Assembly (NCBI RefSeq): GCF_013778455.1
Contig: NZ_JACEHE010000020.1
Span: 1-64,000, forward strand
Direction of reading: 5' to 3'
Origin: Streptomyces himalayensis subsp. himalayensis
GTDB taxonomy: Bacteria; Actinomycetota; Actinomycetes; Streptomycetales; Streptomycetaceae
Length of the DNA: 64,000 nucleotides
Part shown: positions 32,267-42,900 of the stretch, one piece after another
Position numbering within the stretch: position 1 is the stretch's first letter
How the letters are laid out: every line of letters starts with the position of its first letter
The notes under the pieces: model-generated
The model's input: the letters and a program-made list of their open reading frames with translations, nothing else
Told to the model about the DNA's origin: nothing
Database searches by the model: none
Program-made: the position numbers and the translations under genes

Positions 32267-33325
<1,059 letters not shown>

Positions 33326-33356
33326 GGCCGCTCCTCAATCTCTTCAGCTAGCCCGC

Positions 33357-33432
33357 TAACGGTTCTAGAGTTCCGTTAACATGCCCTCAAGGTAGCATGT
33401 GTAAAGCGATTAACGAAACTGGGGTCCCGTTA
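33357..33432. promoter_or_regulatory. Three 22-bp dyads between AKR and TetR genes
   Basis: Dyad 1 at 33357-33378: arms TAACGG and CCGTTA with a 10-bp spacer. Dyad 2 at 33379-33400, directly abutting: arms ACATGC and GCATGT, again 10-bp spacer. Dyad 3 at 33411-33432: arms TAACG and CGTTA, 12-bp spacer, overlapping the TetR start codon. Dyads 1 and 3 share the TAACG half-site and total length, so they are the best TetR operator candidates; dyad 2 has a different sequence. Confidence 0.7.
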
Positions 33433-34058
33433 TGAGTTCGGAGAGTGCGGAGCCGGGGACCGTCCGGCCGGGAGGACGCACGGCCCGGGTGCGGGCGGCG
33501 GTGCTGCAAGCGGCCGGGGACACCCTGGCCGAGCGGGGCTTTGCCCACTTGGACCTCGCCGACATCGCGCGCCGTGCCGAGGTGGGCAAGACGACCGTCT
33601 ACCGCCGCTGGGGAACTGTGACCAGCTTGGTGGCCGACCTGCTAATGGACATGGCCGAGCAATCACTGCCGCGTACCGAGACCGGCTCGCTGCTCGGCGA
33701 CCTCAAGGCCAACGCCCGGCTTGTGCAGCGCACCTTGGCCGACCCCCGGCAAGGGGCGCTGTTCAAGGCCGTGATCGCGGCCGCCACCTGCGAGGCGAAG
33801 ACGGCCGAGGCCCTGCACCACTTCTATGACATCCGCGTCAACGAGTGGGCCCCCTGCGTCCAGCAGGCCATCGACCGCGGCGAGGTGCCCGAGGGTACCG
33901 ACGCCCACGAGGTGATCCGCGCTGTCTCCGCCCCCCTCTACTACCGCCTGCTGACCAGCGGCGATCGCCTCGACGAAGCCGCCGCGGACCGGGCCGCCGA
34001 GGCAGCCGCGGCTGCGGCGCGCGCGGGAGCGTACCTGCTGAGCAAAGGGCTTGTGTGA
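33432..34058 (+). CDS. TetR-family transcriptional regulator, 208 aa
   Basis: The N-terminal HTH reads LADIARRAEVGKTTVYRRWG (residues about 41-60), the TetR signature, preceded by helix 1 RVRAAVLQAAGDTLAERGF. The C-terminal helical region would bind a ligand and dimerise. The ATG at 33432 is inside the third dyad, which allows autoregulation. It is divergent from the AKR gene. Length is normal for the family. Confidence 0.85.
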   Translation: MSSESAEPGTVRPGGRTARVRAAVLQAAGDTLAERGFAHLDLADIARRAEVGKTTVYRRWGTVTSLVADLLMDMAEQSLPRTETGSLLGDLKANARLVQRTLADPRQGALFKAVIAAATCEAKTAEALHHFYDIRVNEWAPCVQQAIDRGEVPEGTDAHEVIRAVSAPLYYRLLTSGDRLDEAAADRAAEAAAAAARAGAYLLSKGLV

Positions 34059-34086
34059 CCGGCCCGCATCTGTCGCCGAATGCGGA

Positions 34087-34560
34087 TCACCGTGCGTGAT
34101 CTCCGGCCGCGTAGTGGCGCCAGGTTCCTCCGGCCTCTTCGGCGAGGCGGGCGGTGGTGTCGTCGTTGTAGCCGAGCATGCGGGCGACAACCGGGGCAGG
34201 GCTTGCAGGACGAGGTGGCGGATCGCCGCTGCGCGTCCTCGCTCGTTGGGGAAGCCCAGTTGAGGGAGCCGGAGCTCCAGGGTGTCCAGGGTCATGGGCT
34301 GTCCGGCCCGGCGGCCGGGGAAGAGCCACCGAGCGTCGGGGTTGGTTGCGGTCGTGGTGTCCGGTCGCTGATCCAGGTAGTCCAGCAGCATCCCGGCGAA
34401 GGGAGCCGGGACGGGCGACGGCGGGGCTGGAGGTCGTCGACGGCGAGCCGGGCGATCCGGGTGAGCGGCTGCGCGTGGACGAGAACAAGCGCGGCTGCGA
34501 CACGGTCCTGGAGTTGCACGTCGTCGCGGTTCACGACCGTGATCGTCTCAGCGAACGGCG
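34087..34560 (-). pseudogene. Frameshifted tyrosine-recombinase-like fragment
   Basis: Readable pieces on the minus strand: ALVLVHAQPLTRIARLAVDD in one frame, WLFPGRRAGQPMTLDTLELR and GFPNERGRAAAIRHLVLQ in another, and PAPVVARMLGYNDDTTARLA with GGTWRHYAAGDH in a third, ending near 34087. Together they resemble the C-terminal half of a widespread streptomycete integrase-like protein. At least two frameshifts and the missing N-terminus make it inactive. It borders the BREX operon on the left. Confidence 0.55.
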
Positions 34561-34588
34561 GTCGCGGGACGGTGCTCTGCGCGGAGGA

Positions 34589-34825
34589 TCACTCCGCGGT
34601 GGCCGCGACAGGAGGCCCTGGTCGGCCGTGCCGGACCGTCTCGACCAGCAAGTCGCCCGCCTCGCTGCGGTAGTACAGCACCTGCCGTATGCCGCGAGGT
34701 GGGTCGTCAAGCTGTTCCACGGAGGTCTGGTCGCGCCAGTCCGGCCAGCGCCGTGCGACCTCGCCGAGGACTGGGTCTTCGTCTGTCGCCCTGGCCAGAC
34801 CGGCGTATGCCTCGTCCGCGTACAC
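34589..34825 (-). CDS. Small hypothetical protein, 78 aa
   Basis: From GTG 34825, preceded by an AGGGGGG run, the protein reads VYADEAYAGLARATDEDPVL and contains a hydrophilic middle RRWPDWRDQTSVEQLDD and C-terminus RQVLYYRSEAGDLLVETVRH. The text looks natural and lacks repeats. No family is recognised. It sits between a dead integrase fragment and the BREX promoter region, on the opposite strand to BREX. Confidence 0.4.
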   Translation of the reverse strand: MYADEAYAGLARATDEDPVLGEVARRWPDWRDQTSVEQLDDPPRGIRQVLYYRSEAGDLLVETVRHGRPGPPVAATAE

Positions 34826-34999
34826 CCGCGATACCCCCCTGGTTCTACTGCCGCTACGGCGGCGCTGGACGCTGATGATCGCCGCCCCGATCACGCCCCA
34901 CCGCAAAGCCCTCCCGCCCCGGCGTGCCACGGCACAACAGGACAGATAGCAATGGAACGGGCGCAGAGGCGCGGGCACCCGGAGCCGAGCTTGCGTCAC

Positions 35000-35375
35000 G
35001 TGCGGGACGCAGGTTCACCGGCAGGTACTTAGCCGGCACGCATGTGGAAGACCCCCCTGCCGCAGGTCACACAGATCTACTACGATCTTCACACTAGCTA
35101 CACCAGTAGGGAGACTCTGTGATACCCCTTCACCGAGGTTCGGAGCGCTCTCCAGGGATCGGGTTTTTTAAGGCGAACACCACAAGGACGTGAATGGTCG
35201 CACCATTGAGCCCCCGTCCTCTGCATCGACCTCCCGAACTGGCATGCTGGAAAAGCGAGTTGAGAATACGGTGGTCGACTCGGGCAAGGGCATTACCTCG
35301 CGATCAAGCCGTCTGAAGATCGCGCCCTGCGACCGGGGGCAGCAATCAGGACATGGAAAGGCGCGGTGAACGTCG
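35000..35375. promoter_or_regulatory. Upstream region of the BREX operon
   Basis: The stretch holds no gene. It is A/T-richer than average at about 35060-35135 (for example ATCTACTACGATCTTCACAC and TAGCTACACCAGTAG), as expected of a promoter, and ends with GGAAAGG about 20 bp before the pglW GTG. No long repeat or terminator was found. The transcription start cannot be fixed by eye. Confidence 0.4.
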
Positions 35376-38300
35376 GTGGCGGCAGCCAACGGATCGGCAT
35401 CCCCCCAACCGAAGCCAGTACCAAAGCCCGCCCCGCCCAAAGTCCAGCGATGGCACCAGACCCGCACCTCCCCGTTCCCCTGGGAGCAGGACGCTCTCGA
35501 CCACATCAAGCGGCTCATGCCGCAGACCGAGCCCTACCGCGCCTGGGCCACGTTCTCCTTCACCGCCTCCTCCGGGCGCGTCAATGAGTGCGACCTGTTC
35601 ATTGCCGTCCCGCGCGGCCTTTACCTGGTGGAGCTCAAAGCCCACCCCGGACGCCTCGTCAACAACGGCTCCACCTGGTCCTTCCAGGGCAGCGACAAGA
35701 CCCGCACCATCCCCAATCCCCTGCACCTGACCGATCTGAAGTCCAAGGAGCTCAAGGGCCAGCTGGAGTGGGCCGCCCGCCAGCTCTACCCTCGCCTGCG
35801 CATACCGCGCGTCGAGCCCGCCGTCTTCCTCTCCGACCCCGGGCTGGTCAGCCAGCTCGACGAGGTCCAGCGCATCCGTGTCTACGGGCGCGACGGCAGC
35901 GCCAGCGGTCTGCCCGGCATTTGGCAGGACCTGCTCGGCGCGCCCCCGCAGCGGGAAGAGCAGCGCATCACCGCGGATTTCGCGCGCCACCTCGACGAAC
36001 TGATGCGCAAGATCGGCGTCCGGGCCTCCACCGCGCACCTCGACTTCGGTGACTGGCGGCTTACGTCGCGCCCTCTTGACGCCGGCGACACCTGGGAGGA
36101 CCGCCTCGCCAAGCGCGAGGGCCTGGTCCACGAGGAGGGCCGGGTCCGCGTCTACTTGGTCGAGCTGCAAGCCACCGAGTCGGCCCGTCGCTCCACCGAG
36201 CGCGCCGCGCTGCGCGAGTACCAGGTCCTTCAGGGCATCGCGCACCCTGGCATTGCCCAGGCCGTCGACTTCCGCGAGCACCAGGGCGGCCCGGCCATCC
36301 TGTTCCGCCATCGCCACGACGACCTGCGGCTGGATGACTACCTCGCCGCACACGGCGCCCGGCTCACCGACGAGATCCGGCGCAACATGGTCCGCCAGCT
36401 TGCGGATGCCTTGCGCTACGCCCACCGTCGCAGCCTCTACCACCGTGCGCTGGCCGCTCGATCGATCTACGTCACGGCCCGGGCCGACGGCGAGCAGCCG
36501 GTCCTGCGCATCACTGACTGGCAGAGCGCCGCGCGCGACTTCGACGCCACCTCGCTCAGGTCGCTGGGTAACAGCCCGCTCGGCGGGGAGCACATCCAGG
36601 ACGCGGCCGAGGTGTATCTCGCGCCGGGCTTCGACGAGGAGTACGCGGACCCGGTCGAACTCGACGTCTTCGGCCTGGGCGCGGTCGCCTACCTCATCCT
36701 CACCGGCACCGCCCCTGCCGCCCGCCGCAGCGATCTGATGGCCCGGCTGGGTGCGGACGGCGGACTGCACCCGTACGCGGTCAGCGACAGCATCGCTGCT
36801 TCCCTGGACGAACTCGTCTACCAGGCCACCCGCGGCGACGCCGCCGACCGGCTGGCATCCGTCGATGCCTTCCTCAAGCAGCTCGACGCAGCTGAGCAGG
36901 ACGTCAACTCCCAGGCGGCCACAGCCGAGGCCGACCCGCTCACGGCGGCCCCCGGCCAGGCCCTCGACGCCGAGTGGACCGTCGTGCGGGTACTGGGCAG
37001 TGGCGCGACGGCCCGCGCCCTGCTGGTGCAGGCCGACCCCGAGGTCGGAGCAGGGGCCCCGCAGCCCCGCGTACTCAAGGTCTCCTTGGATGCTGAGAAG
37101 GACTCCCGGCTGCATGCCGAGGCAGCGGCACTCAAGCAGGTTGGCGGCGGCCGCATCGTCCGGCTGCTCGACGGCCCGCGCACCCTGGGTGGGCGGACCG
37201 TCCTGGAGTTGGAGTACGCCGGCGAGCAGTCACTCGCCCAGCGCCTGCGCGGCCAGGGCCGCCTCACCTATGACGACCTGGAGAGCTTCGGCGAGGACCT
37301 GTTCAAGGCTCTGGAGGAGCTCACCGCCAAGGGCGTCCGCCACCGCGACATCAAACCCGACAACCTTGGTGTCCAGAGCGGCGCGGACGGCCGCGAGCAC
37401 CTGATGCTGTTCGACTTCTCCCTGGCCGATGTGCCCGACCGCGACCTCAAGGCGGGCACGAAGGGCTATCTGGACCCCTTCCTCGACCACGGACACCGCC
37501 GCGAGTACGACGACTACGCCGAGCACTACGCCGCCGCCGTCACTTTGCACGAGATGGCCAGCGGCGAGCGCCCCGTCTGGGGCGACGGTACCGGCGACCC
37601 GCGCACGACCAGCGACGAGCATCCGGCGCTCGCCGAGGACCTGTTCGAGCCCGGCCTGCGCGAGGGTCTGACCGCGTTCTTTGCCCGTGCTCTGCACCGT
37701 GACACCGCACGCCGCTTCGACTCTCTCAAGCAGATGAGCGCGGCCTGGCGGGAGTTGTTCACCCGTGCTGATGCCGTACCGCCCGCCACCACCCCTGCCA
37801 CGGCCACAACGGACGCCGACACCCTGCAGGAGATCCGGGACGCGGCGGCGCTGGCAGCCGAGGCGAAGACCGAGCTGATCGCCGCCGGACTGTCCCCCCG
37901 GGCTGTCGCCGTCGCCGCCGGCCTGGGCGCGAGCACGGTCGGCGAACTGGTGGCCGTGCCGCTGCACCGTTTCTCCCAGGCCCGGGGCGCGGGCGTGCTC
38001 ATCCGCAACGAGCTGAAGCGTCGTCACAAGCAGTGGACGGCGGCGCTGCGTCGCAAGCCCGCGCCGGAGGCGGCAGGGCCAGGGGCGCGGCAGACAGGCA
38101 CAGCCGTCAAGGCCGTGAGCCCGTCCGGGAAGTCGCCGGCCGCGGCCTCCGAGACGGACGCGCAAGTCGTCGACCAGATGACCGCCCGCGGGTCCGTCGA
38201 CCAGCTTGCCGCGCTGCTCGCACCGGGACCTAGTCGCGTCAACTCCAACAAGTCCGAGGTGCTGCGCGCGACCCTCGGCCTGCCAGGTGACGGAACCGAG

Positions 38301-39848
38301 CCCGAGCCGTGGGAGGGAAAGCTCGCGCCCTGGTCCACACAGGTCGCCATCGCCGGCGCCCTGGGGACCGCGCAGCCCACCGTCTCGCGGCACCACGTCG
38401 CCGCCATCAAGGAGTGGGCGGCGACCGGGTGGTTGCAGCACATACGCGACGAGCTCGTCGCCGTCCTGGACGCGGGCGGCCGCGTGATGACCGCCCAGGA
38501 ACTCGCCGTCGAACTGCGGGTCCGCCACGGTGCCGGTGTCGACACCCCGGCGCGGACCCTGGCCAAGGCGCTCGCCGTCGTCCGTGCCGCCGTGGAGGCC
38601 GAGGCCCTGCCCGATGGCCGGGACGAGGAACACCAGCCGCGGCTGGCGGTGTTGCGCCGCGGCGAGCGGGTGCTCGTTGCCCTGGAGTCGCTCCCGGGGT
38701 CGGACGCACCCAGCGCCCCTGACCTGGCCGACTACGCCGCCAGGCTGGGCGTGAAGGCCGACGAACTGGCGGCCTTTGATCCCCTGCCGGGACGTGCCTC
38801 GGTCGTGCGCGACCTGCGCGCCGTCCCCACGCCTGAGGGCATGGCGCCGCTCGCCGAGACCCGCCTCGTCGCCCTGGCGGCGGCTGTGGCGACGAAGGCG
38901 GCGGCATCTCCCAGGCTGGAGCTCTATCCCCGCGACCTCGCCCTGGACCGCGCACTTCGCATCTCCCAAGCCCCGGCGGGCGTCCGGCGCGACCTGGGCA
39001 TCACGGTCGAGGACCTGCTCGCCAAGGTCCGCTACCGCTTCCCCGAGCTGGACTTCGGAACGCCCACACACGTCACGGTCGAGGACGCACTGAAGAAGGC
39101 GGACTTCCCGCTGGAGTACGACACCGCCGCGCACTGCTTCCGGCCGCCCGCCCCCTCGGTGAACGGAACCCAGCTGCGCAGCGGGACGTCCACGGGCACG
39201 CTGACCGCCGCCGGCGGCGCCGCGATCGGTGCGGCAGCGGCCGGACGCGACCCCGACGCGCTGCTGGCCGGGAAGCTGCGAGGAGCGGTCGAGCGCGGCG
39301 GCTTCATGGCGCTGAACGTGCACCTCAAGTACCTCGCGGGCGCGGCGGAAGCAGTGGCCGGGGCCTTCCCGGTGGTGCCGGTGAACCTCGCGCAGGTGTT
39401 CCTGGCGGAGTTCCGGGCACTCGCGGGCGAACGCGGGACGGACTGGACGAAGGTGCTCGGCGCGGATGCCACCTTCACGCGCTCGGGCGAGCTGCCCGGG
39501 GGCCTGCGTTCGTACGTCTCGCGGGTGTGGCCCCGAGTCGGCGAGCGGATCGCGGAGACGGCACGAGAGAGGCAAGGCGATGTGGTGTTCGTGCACACGG
39601 CCGGACTGCTCGCGCGGTACTGGGAGGCGGACGGACGCGAGACGCTCGTCGACCTGCAAAACGCCGCGCGGCGGGGCGGGGCGAGCCCGCACGGGCTGTG
39701 GCTGCTGTGCCCGTCGGAGTCCCCACGCGGAGCCTCCCACCTCGACCGACGGACCGTGGAAGTACTGGGGGAAGCCGAGCGGGTGGTGCTGGAGCGGTCT
39801 TTCCTCGACGCCTTGAGGGCGGCCGCGTCGGAACCGCTGGTCGGCTGA
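35376..39848 (+). CDS. pglW: BREX type 2 serine/threonine kinase PglW, 1490 aa
   Basis: Residues about 28-165 form a NERD-like nuclease-related domain (WEQDALDHIKRL, then VNECDLFIAVPRGLYLVELK). A first kinase-like domain follows but has YHRALAARSIYV instead of the HRD loop and ITDWQSA instead of DFG, so it is probably a pseudokinase. The second kinase (about residues 520-800) has the intact RHRDIKPDNLGV loop near residue 656 and a DFS variant of DFG. The C-terminal 600 residues hold helix-hairpin and winged regions. PglW is the kinase of the Pgl phage-growth-limitation/BREX type 2 system. The GTG start follows GGAAAGG; the length matches known PglW. Confidence 0.9.
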   Translation: MAAANGSASPQPKPVPKPAPPKVQRWHQTRTSPFPWEQDALDHIKRLMPQTEPYRAWATFSFTASSGRVNECDLFIAVPRGLYLVELKAHPGRLVNNGSTWSFQGSDKTRTIPNPLHLTDLKSKELKGQLEWAARQLYPRLRIPRVEPAVFLSDPGLVSQLDEVQRIRVYGRDGSASGLPGIWQDLLGAPPQREEQRITADFARHLDELMRKIGVRASTAHLDFGDWRLTSRPLDAGDTWEDRLAKREGLVHEEGRVRVYLVELQATESARRSTERAALREYQVLQGIAHPGIAQAVDFREHQGGPAILFRHRHDDLRLDDYLAAHGARLTDEIRRNMVRQLADALRYAHRRSLYHRALAARSIYVTARADGEQPVLRITDWQSAARDFDATSLRSLGNSPLGGEHIQDAAEVYLAPGFDEEYADPVELDVFGLGAVAYLILTGTAPAARRSDLMARLGADGGLHPYAVSDSIAASLDELVYQATRGDAADRLASVDAFLKQLDAAEQDVNSQAATAEADPLTAAPGQALDAEWTVVRVLGSGATARALLVQADPEVGAGAPQPRVLKVSLDAEKDSRLHAEAAALKQVGGGRIVRLLDGPRTLGGRTVLELEYAGEQSLAQRLRGQGRLTYDDLESFGEDLFKALEELTAKGVRHRDIKPDNLGVQSGADGREHLMLFDFSLADVPDRDLKAGTKGYLDPFLDHGHRREYDDYAEHYAAAVTLHEMASGERPVWGDGTGDPRTTSDEHPALAEDLFEPGLREGLTAFFARALHRDTARRFDSLKQMSAAWRELFTRADAVPPATTPATATTDADTLQEIRDAAALAAEAKTELIAAGLSPRAVAVAAGLGASTVGELVAVPLHRFSQARGAGVLIRNELKRRHKQWTAALRRKPAPEAAGPGARQTGTAVKAVSPSGKSPAAASETDAQVVDQMTARGSVDQLAALLAPGPSRVNSNKSEVLRATLGLPGDGTEPEPWEGKLAPWSTQVAIAGALGTAQPTVSRHHVAAIKEWAATGWLQHIRDELVAVLDAGGRVMTAQELAVELRVRHGAGVDTPARTLAKALAVVRAAVEAEALPDGRDEEHQPRLAVLRRGERVLVALESLPGSDAPSAPDLADYAARLGVKADELAAFDPLPGRASVVRDLRAVPTPEGMAPLAETRLVALAAAVATKAAASPRLELYPRDLALDRALRISQAPAGVRRDLGITVEDLLAKVRYRFPELDFGTPTHVTVEDALKKADFPLEYDTAAHCFRPPAPSVNGTQLRSGTSTGTLTAAGGAAIGAAAAGRDPDALLAGKLRGAVERGGFMALNVHLKYLAGAAEAVAGAFPVVPVNLAQVFLAEFRALAGERGTDWTKVLGADATFTRSGELPGGLRSYVSRVWPRVGERIAETARERQGDVVFVHTAGLLARYWEADGRETLVDLQNAARRGGASPHGLWLLCPSESPRGASHLDRRTVEVLGEAERVVLERSFLDALRAAASEPLVG

Positions 39849-39906
39849 GCTGCCGCCCAGGTGGGCGGGGCCGTGTTGCTGCAAGTCAAAGGGGAGGGAC
39901 GGACGA

Positions 39907-42900
39907 GTGTCCGGACGGGGCGTAAACCAGACGGAGCTGCTGAAGGACCTGCGCAAGCAGGTCAAAACGCTTGAGGACGACCTGCGCGCGCGTAGCGAGG
40001 ACGTGGCGGAGTACAAGGCCAAGCTGGAGGCGGAGTACACGCAGGCGCGGGAGGCCAAGCGCACGGCGGCGACGTACGAAACGTGGCGGGACGAGCGGAT
40101 CACACAGGTCGCCGCAGCATGGGTGCTGGCGTGCGTGTTCGTCCGCTTCTGCGAGGACAACCGGCTGATCGCCGACCCGTTCCTGGCCGGCCCAGGCGAA
40201 CGCCTAAAAGACGCCGAGGACCGCGACGCGGAGTACTTCAGGCTGAACCCCGAGAAGAACGACCGCGACTGGCTGGTGCACGCAGTCGAGTCACTGGCCG
40301 CGACCAACCCGGCGGTGGCTGGCCTGTTCGACCGCGCGCACAACCCACTGTGGGAACTGTCGCCGTCGTATGAGGCGGCGAGCGCACTGCTGAGGTTTTG
40401 GCGGCGGCGCGGGCCGGATGGCGAAATCGTGCACGACTTCACCGACGAGCCGGTGATGGGCGAGGACGGCGTCGTCGAGCACGAGGGACTGAGCACCCGC
40501 TTCCTGGGCGACCTGTACCAAGACCTAAGCGAACACGCGCGGAAGACGTACGCGCTGTTGCAGACGCCGGAGTTCGTGGAAGAGTTCATCCTCGACCTGA
40601 CGCTGGAACCGGCAGTTCGAGAGTTCGGGCTTGCGCCGGAGACTGCCGTCGGCGAGGACGGTGAGATACGCAAGGGCCTGCGCACGATCGACCCGGCGTG
40701 CGGGTCGGGGCACTTCCTGCTGGGGATGTTCAAGCGGCTGCTGGCGAAGTGGAGGCAGGCCGAGCCGGGCACGGACGCCTGGGAGCTGATCCGCCGCACG
40801 TCGGAGTCGGTGCACGGCTGCGACAAGAACCCGTTCGCGGTATCGATCGCACGGTTCCGGCTGCTGATCTCGGCGCTGCAGGCGGGTGGCGCGAAGCGGC
40901 TCGACCAGGCTCCAACATTTCCGATCAATGTTGCGGCAGGTGACTCGCTGCTTCACGGGCGGGGCGCGGCCGGCATCCAGGGCGACCTGCTGTCGGACGG
41001 CGAAGCGTTCGCTTACCAGACAGAGGACGTCAAGGAATACGTGGAGCGGTGCGACCTGCTGGGAGTCTCGACGTACCACGTGGTGGTCGGGAACCCGCCG
41101 TACATTACGGTCAAGGACAAACAGGAAAACGAGAACTACCGCGGGGCGTATCCGTCCTGCTCGCGGGAGTACGCGCTCTCCGTACCCTTCGCGGAACGAC
41201 TTTTCCAGTTGGCGATCCGAACCACGGGCGCGGATCGGTCGGCGGGCCACGTTGGGCAAATCACTGCGAACTCCTTCATGAAGCGTGAGTTCGGAAAGAA
41301 ATTGGTCGAAGAGTTCTTCCCTAGCGACCGCACGGGCATCCACTTGACACACATTATTGATACGTCGGGTGCGTACATTCCTGGGCACGGAACGCCCACG
41401 GTGATCCTTGTCGGACGCTGTCATATTCCCCGGCAGAATGAGCCAGTGCGAGCGGTGCTGGGCGTGCGCGGCGAGCCATCCCAACCGAAGGACGCCTCTC
41501 GTGGTGCAGTTTGGACGGCGATTATCCAACAGGTCGACCAACCGGGGAGTGAGTCCGAATGGATCTCAGTCGAAAACTCTGGCCGGTCCCGTTTTGCGAC
41601 CCACCCATGGTCGCTCAGCGGCGGAGGAAGTAACAAGACTCTTGAAGCAATTAATGGCAAGGCGATAGAACCACTCGCTTCACGAGCCGCACTGATGGGG
41701 TTTGTTGCGATCACAGGAGAGGATGAAGCCTTCTTCCTCAATAAGGCGACGGCTAGCCGTAAAGCTTTGGAAGAGACCTTCCCAATGGTTACCGGCGTCG
41801 CCGTGCGAGACTACGCCGCACCGGCCAAATCGGTAGCGTGGCCCTACGCAAGGAATCTGACCAGAAAGCCGCTATCGACTCTCCCGGGGTTCCATCGCTT
41901 CGTGTGGCCCAATCGCCGGATCCTGCAACTGCGCAAGCGATTCGGAATATCGATGGAAAAAATCCCCTCGCTTGCATGGTATGAATATCGCGAACTATAT
42001 AGAGACAAGCTTTCATCGCCACTAACGATCACATTTGCGGAGGTTGCAACGCACAATCACTTCGCATTCGACACGGGCGGAAGTCTATTTAGTCAAACCG
42101 CTCCCGTTATCAAGCTGCCAGAGAGTGCCACCGAAGCTGATTATCAGGAATTGCTTGGGCTGCTCAACTCGTCGACCGCTGCTTTTTGGCTCAAACAGGT
42201 GTGCCACAAGAAGGGCGGAGGTATCGGATCAGGTGGCGGAAAGGCAGATCAACCCTGGTCCTGGAGTTACCAATTCAACAGCACAAAGGTTGAGAAGTTT
42301 CCCCTTCCCGCGCACCTTCCTCGCGCTCTCGGTTGTGCCCTCGGCGACGCTGGGCGGGAGCTCGCCACCCACGAGCCCTCCGCCCTCTGTGCCTCCGGCT
42401 CGGCGCCAACCCGCATTGCTCTCGACGCCGCCCACTCTGCCCACACCACCATCCGCGAGCGGATGGTCGCGCTGCAGGAGGAGCTCGATTGGGAGGTTTA
42501 CGGGGCTTACGGCCTTGTCCAGTTGAGCGGGACAGGCAATCACTTGCCCCTTACCGCCCCTGGCCTCGGCTCTGTCCCGCGCGTCAGACTTGGCGAGCGC
42601 GCGTTCGAGATCGTGCTCGCGCGGAAGGTCGCCACTGGTGAAGTCAAGACTGAGTGGTTCACTCGTCATCACTCGACGCCCATCACAGAGATCCCGACCC
42701 ACTGGCCCGACTGGTACCGCTCCATCGTCCAGAACCGCATCGACGTGATCGAGAAGCGCAAGGACATCGCGCTGATTGAGCGACCAGAGTGCAAGCGCCG
42801 CTGGGCGTCCGAGCCGTGGGAAAAGCGGGAGAAGGAGGCCCTCCGCACCTGGTTGCTCGACCGCGCCGAGGACCGCCGCCTGTGGTTCACGCTGCGCGAC

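Noticed and set aside
37230..40928. 1232-codon open frame on the minus strand opposite pglW/pglX
   Set aside because: A by-product of extreme GC3 in two long genes; the plus-strand products carry all recognisable motifs.
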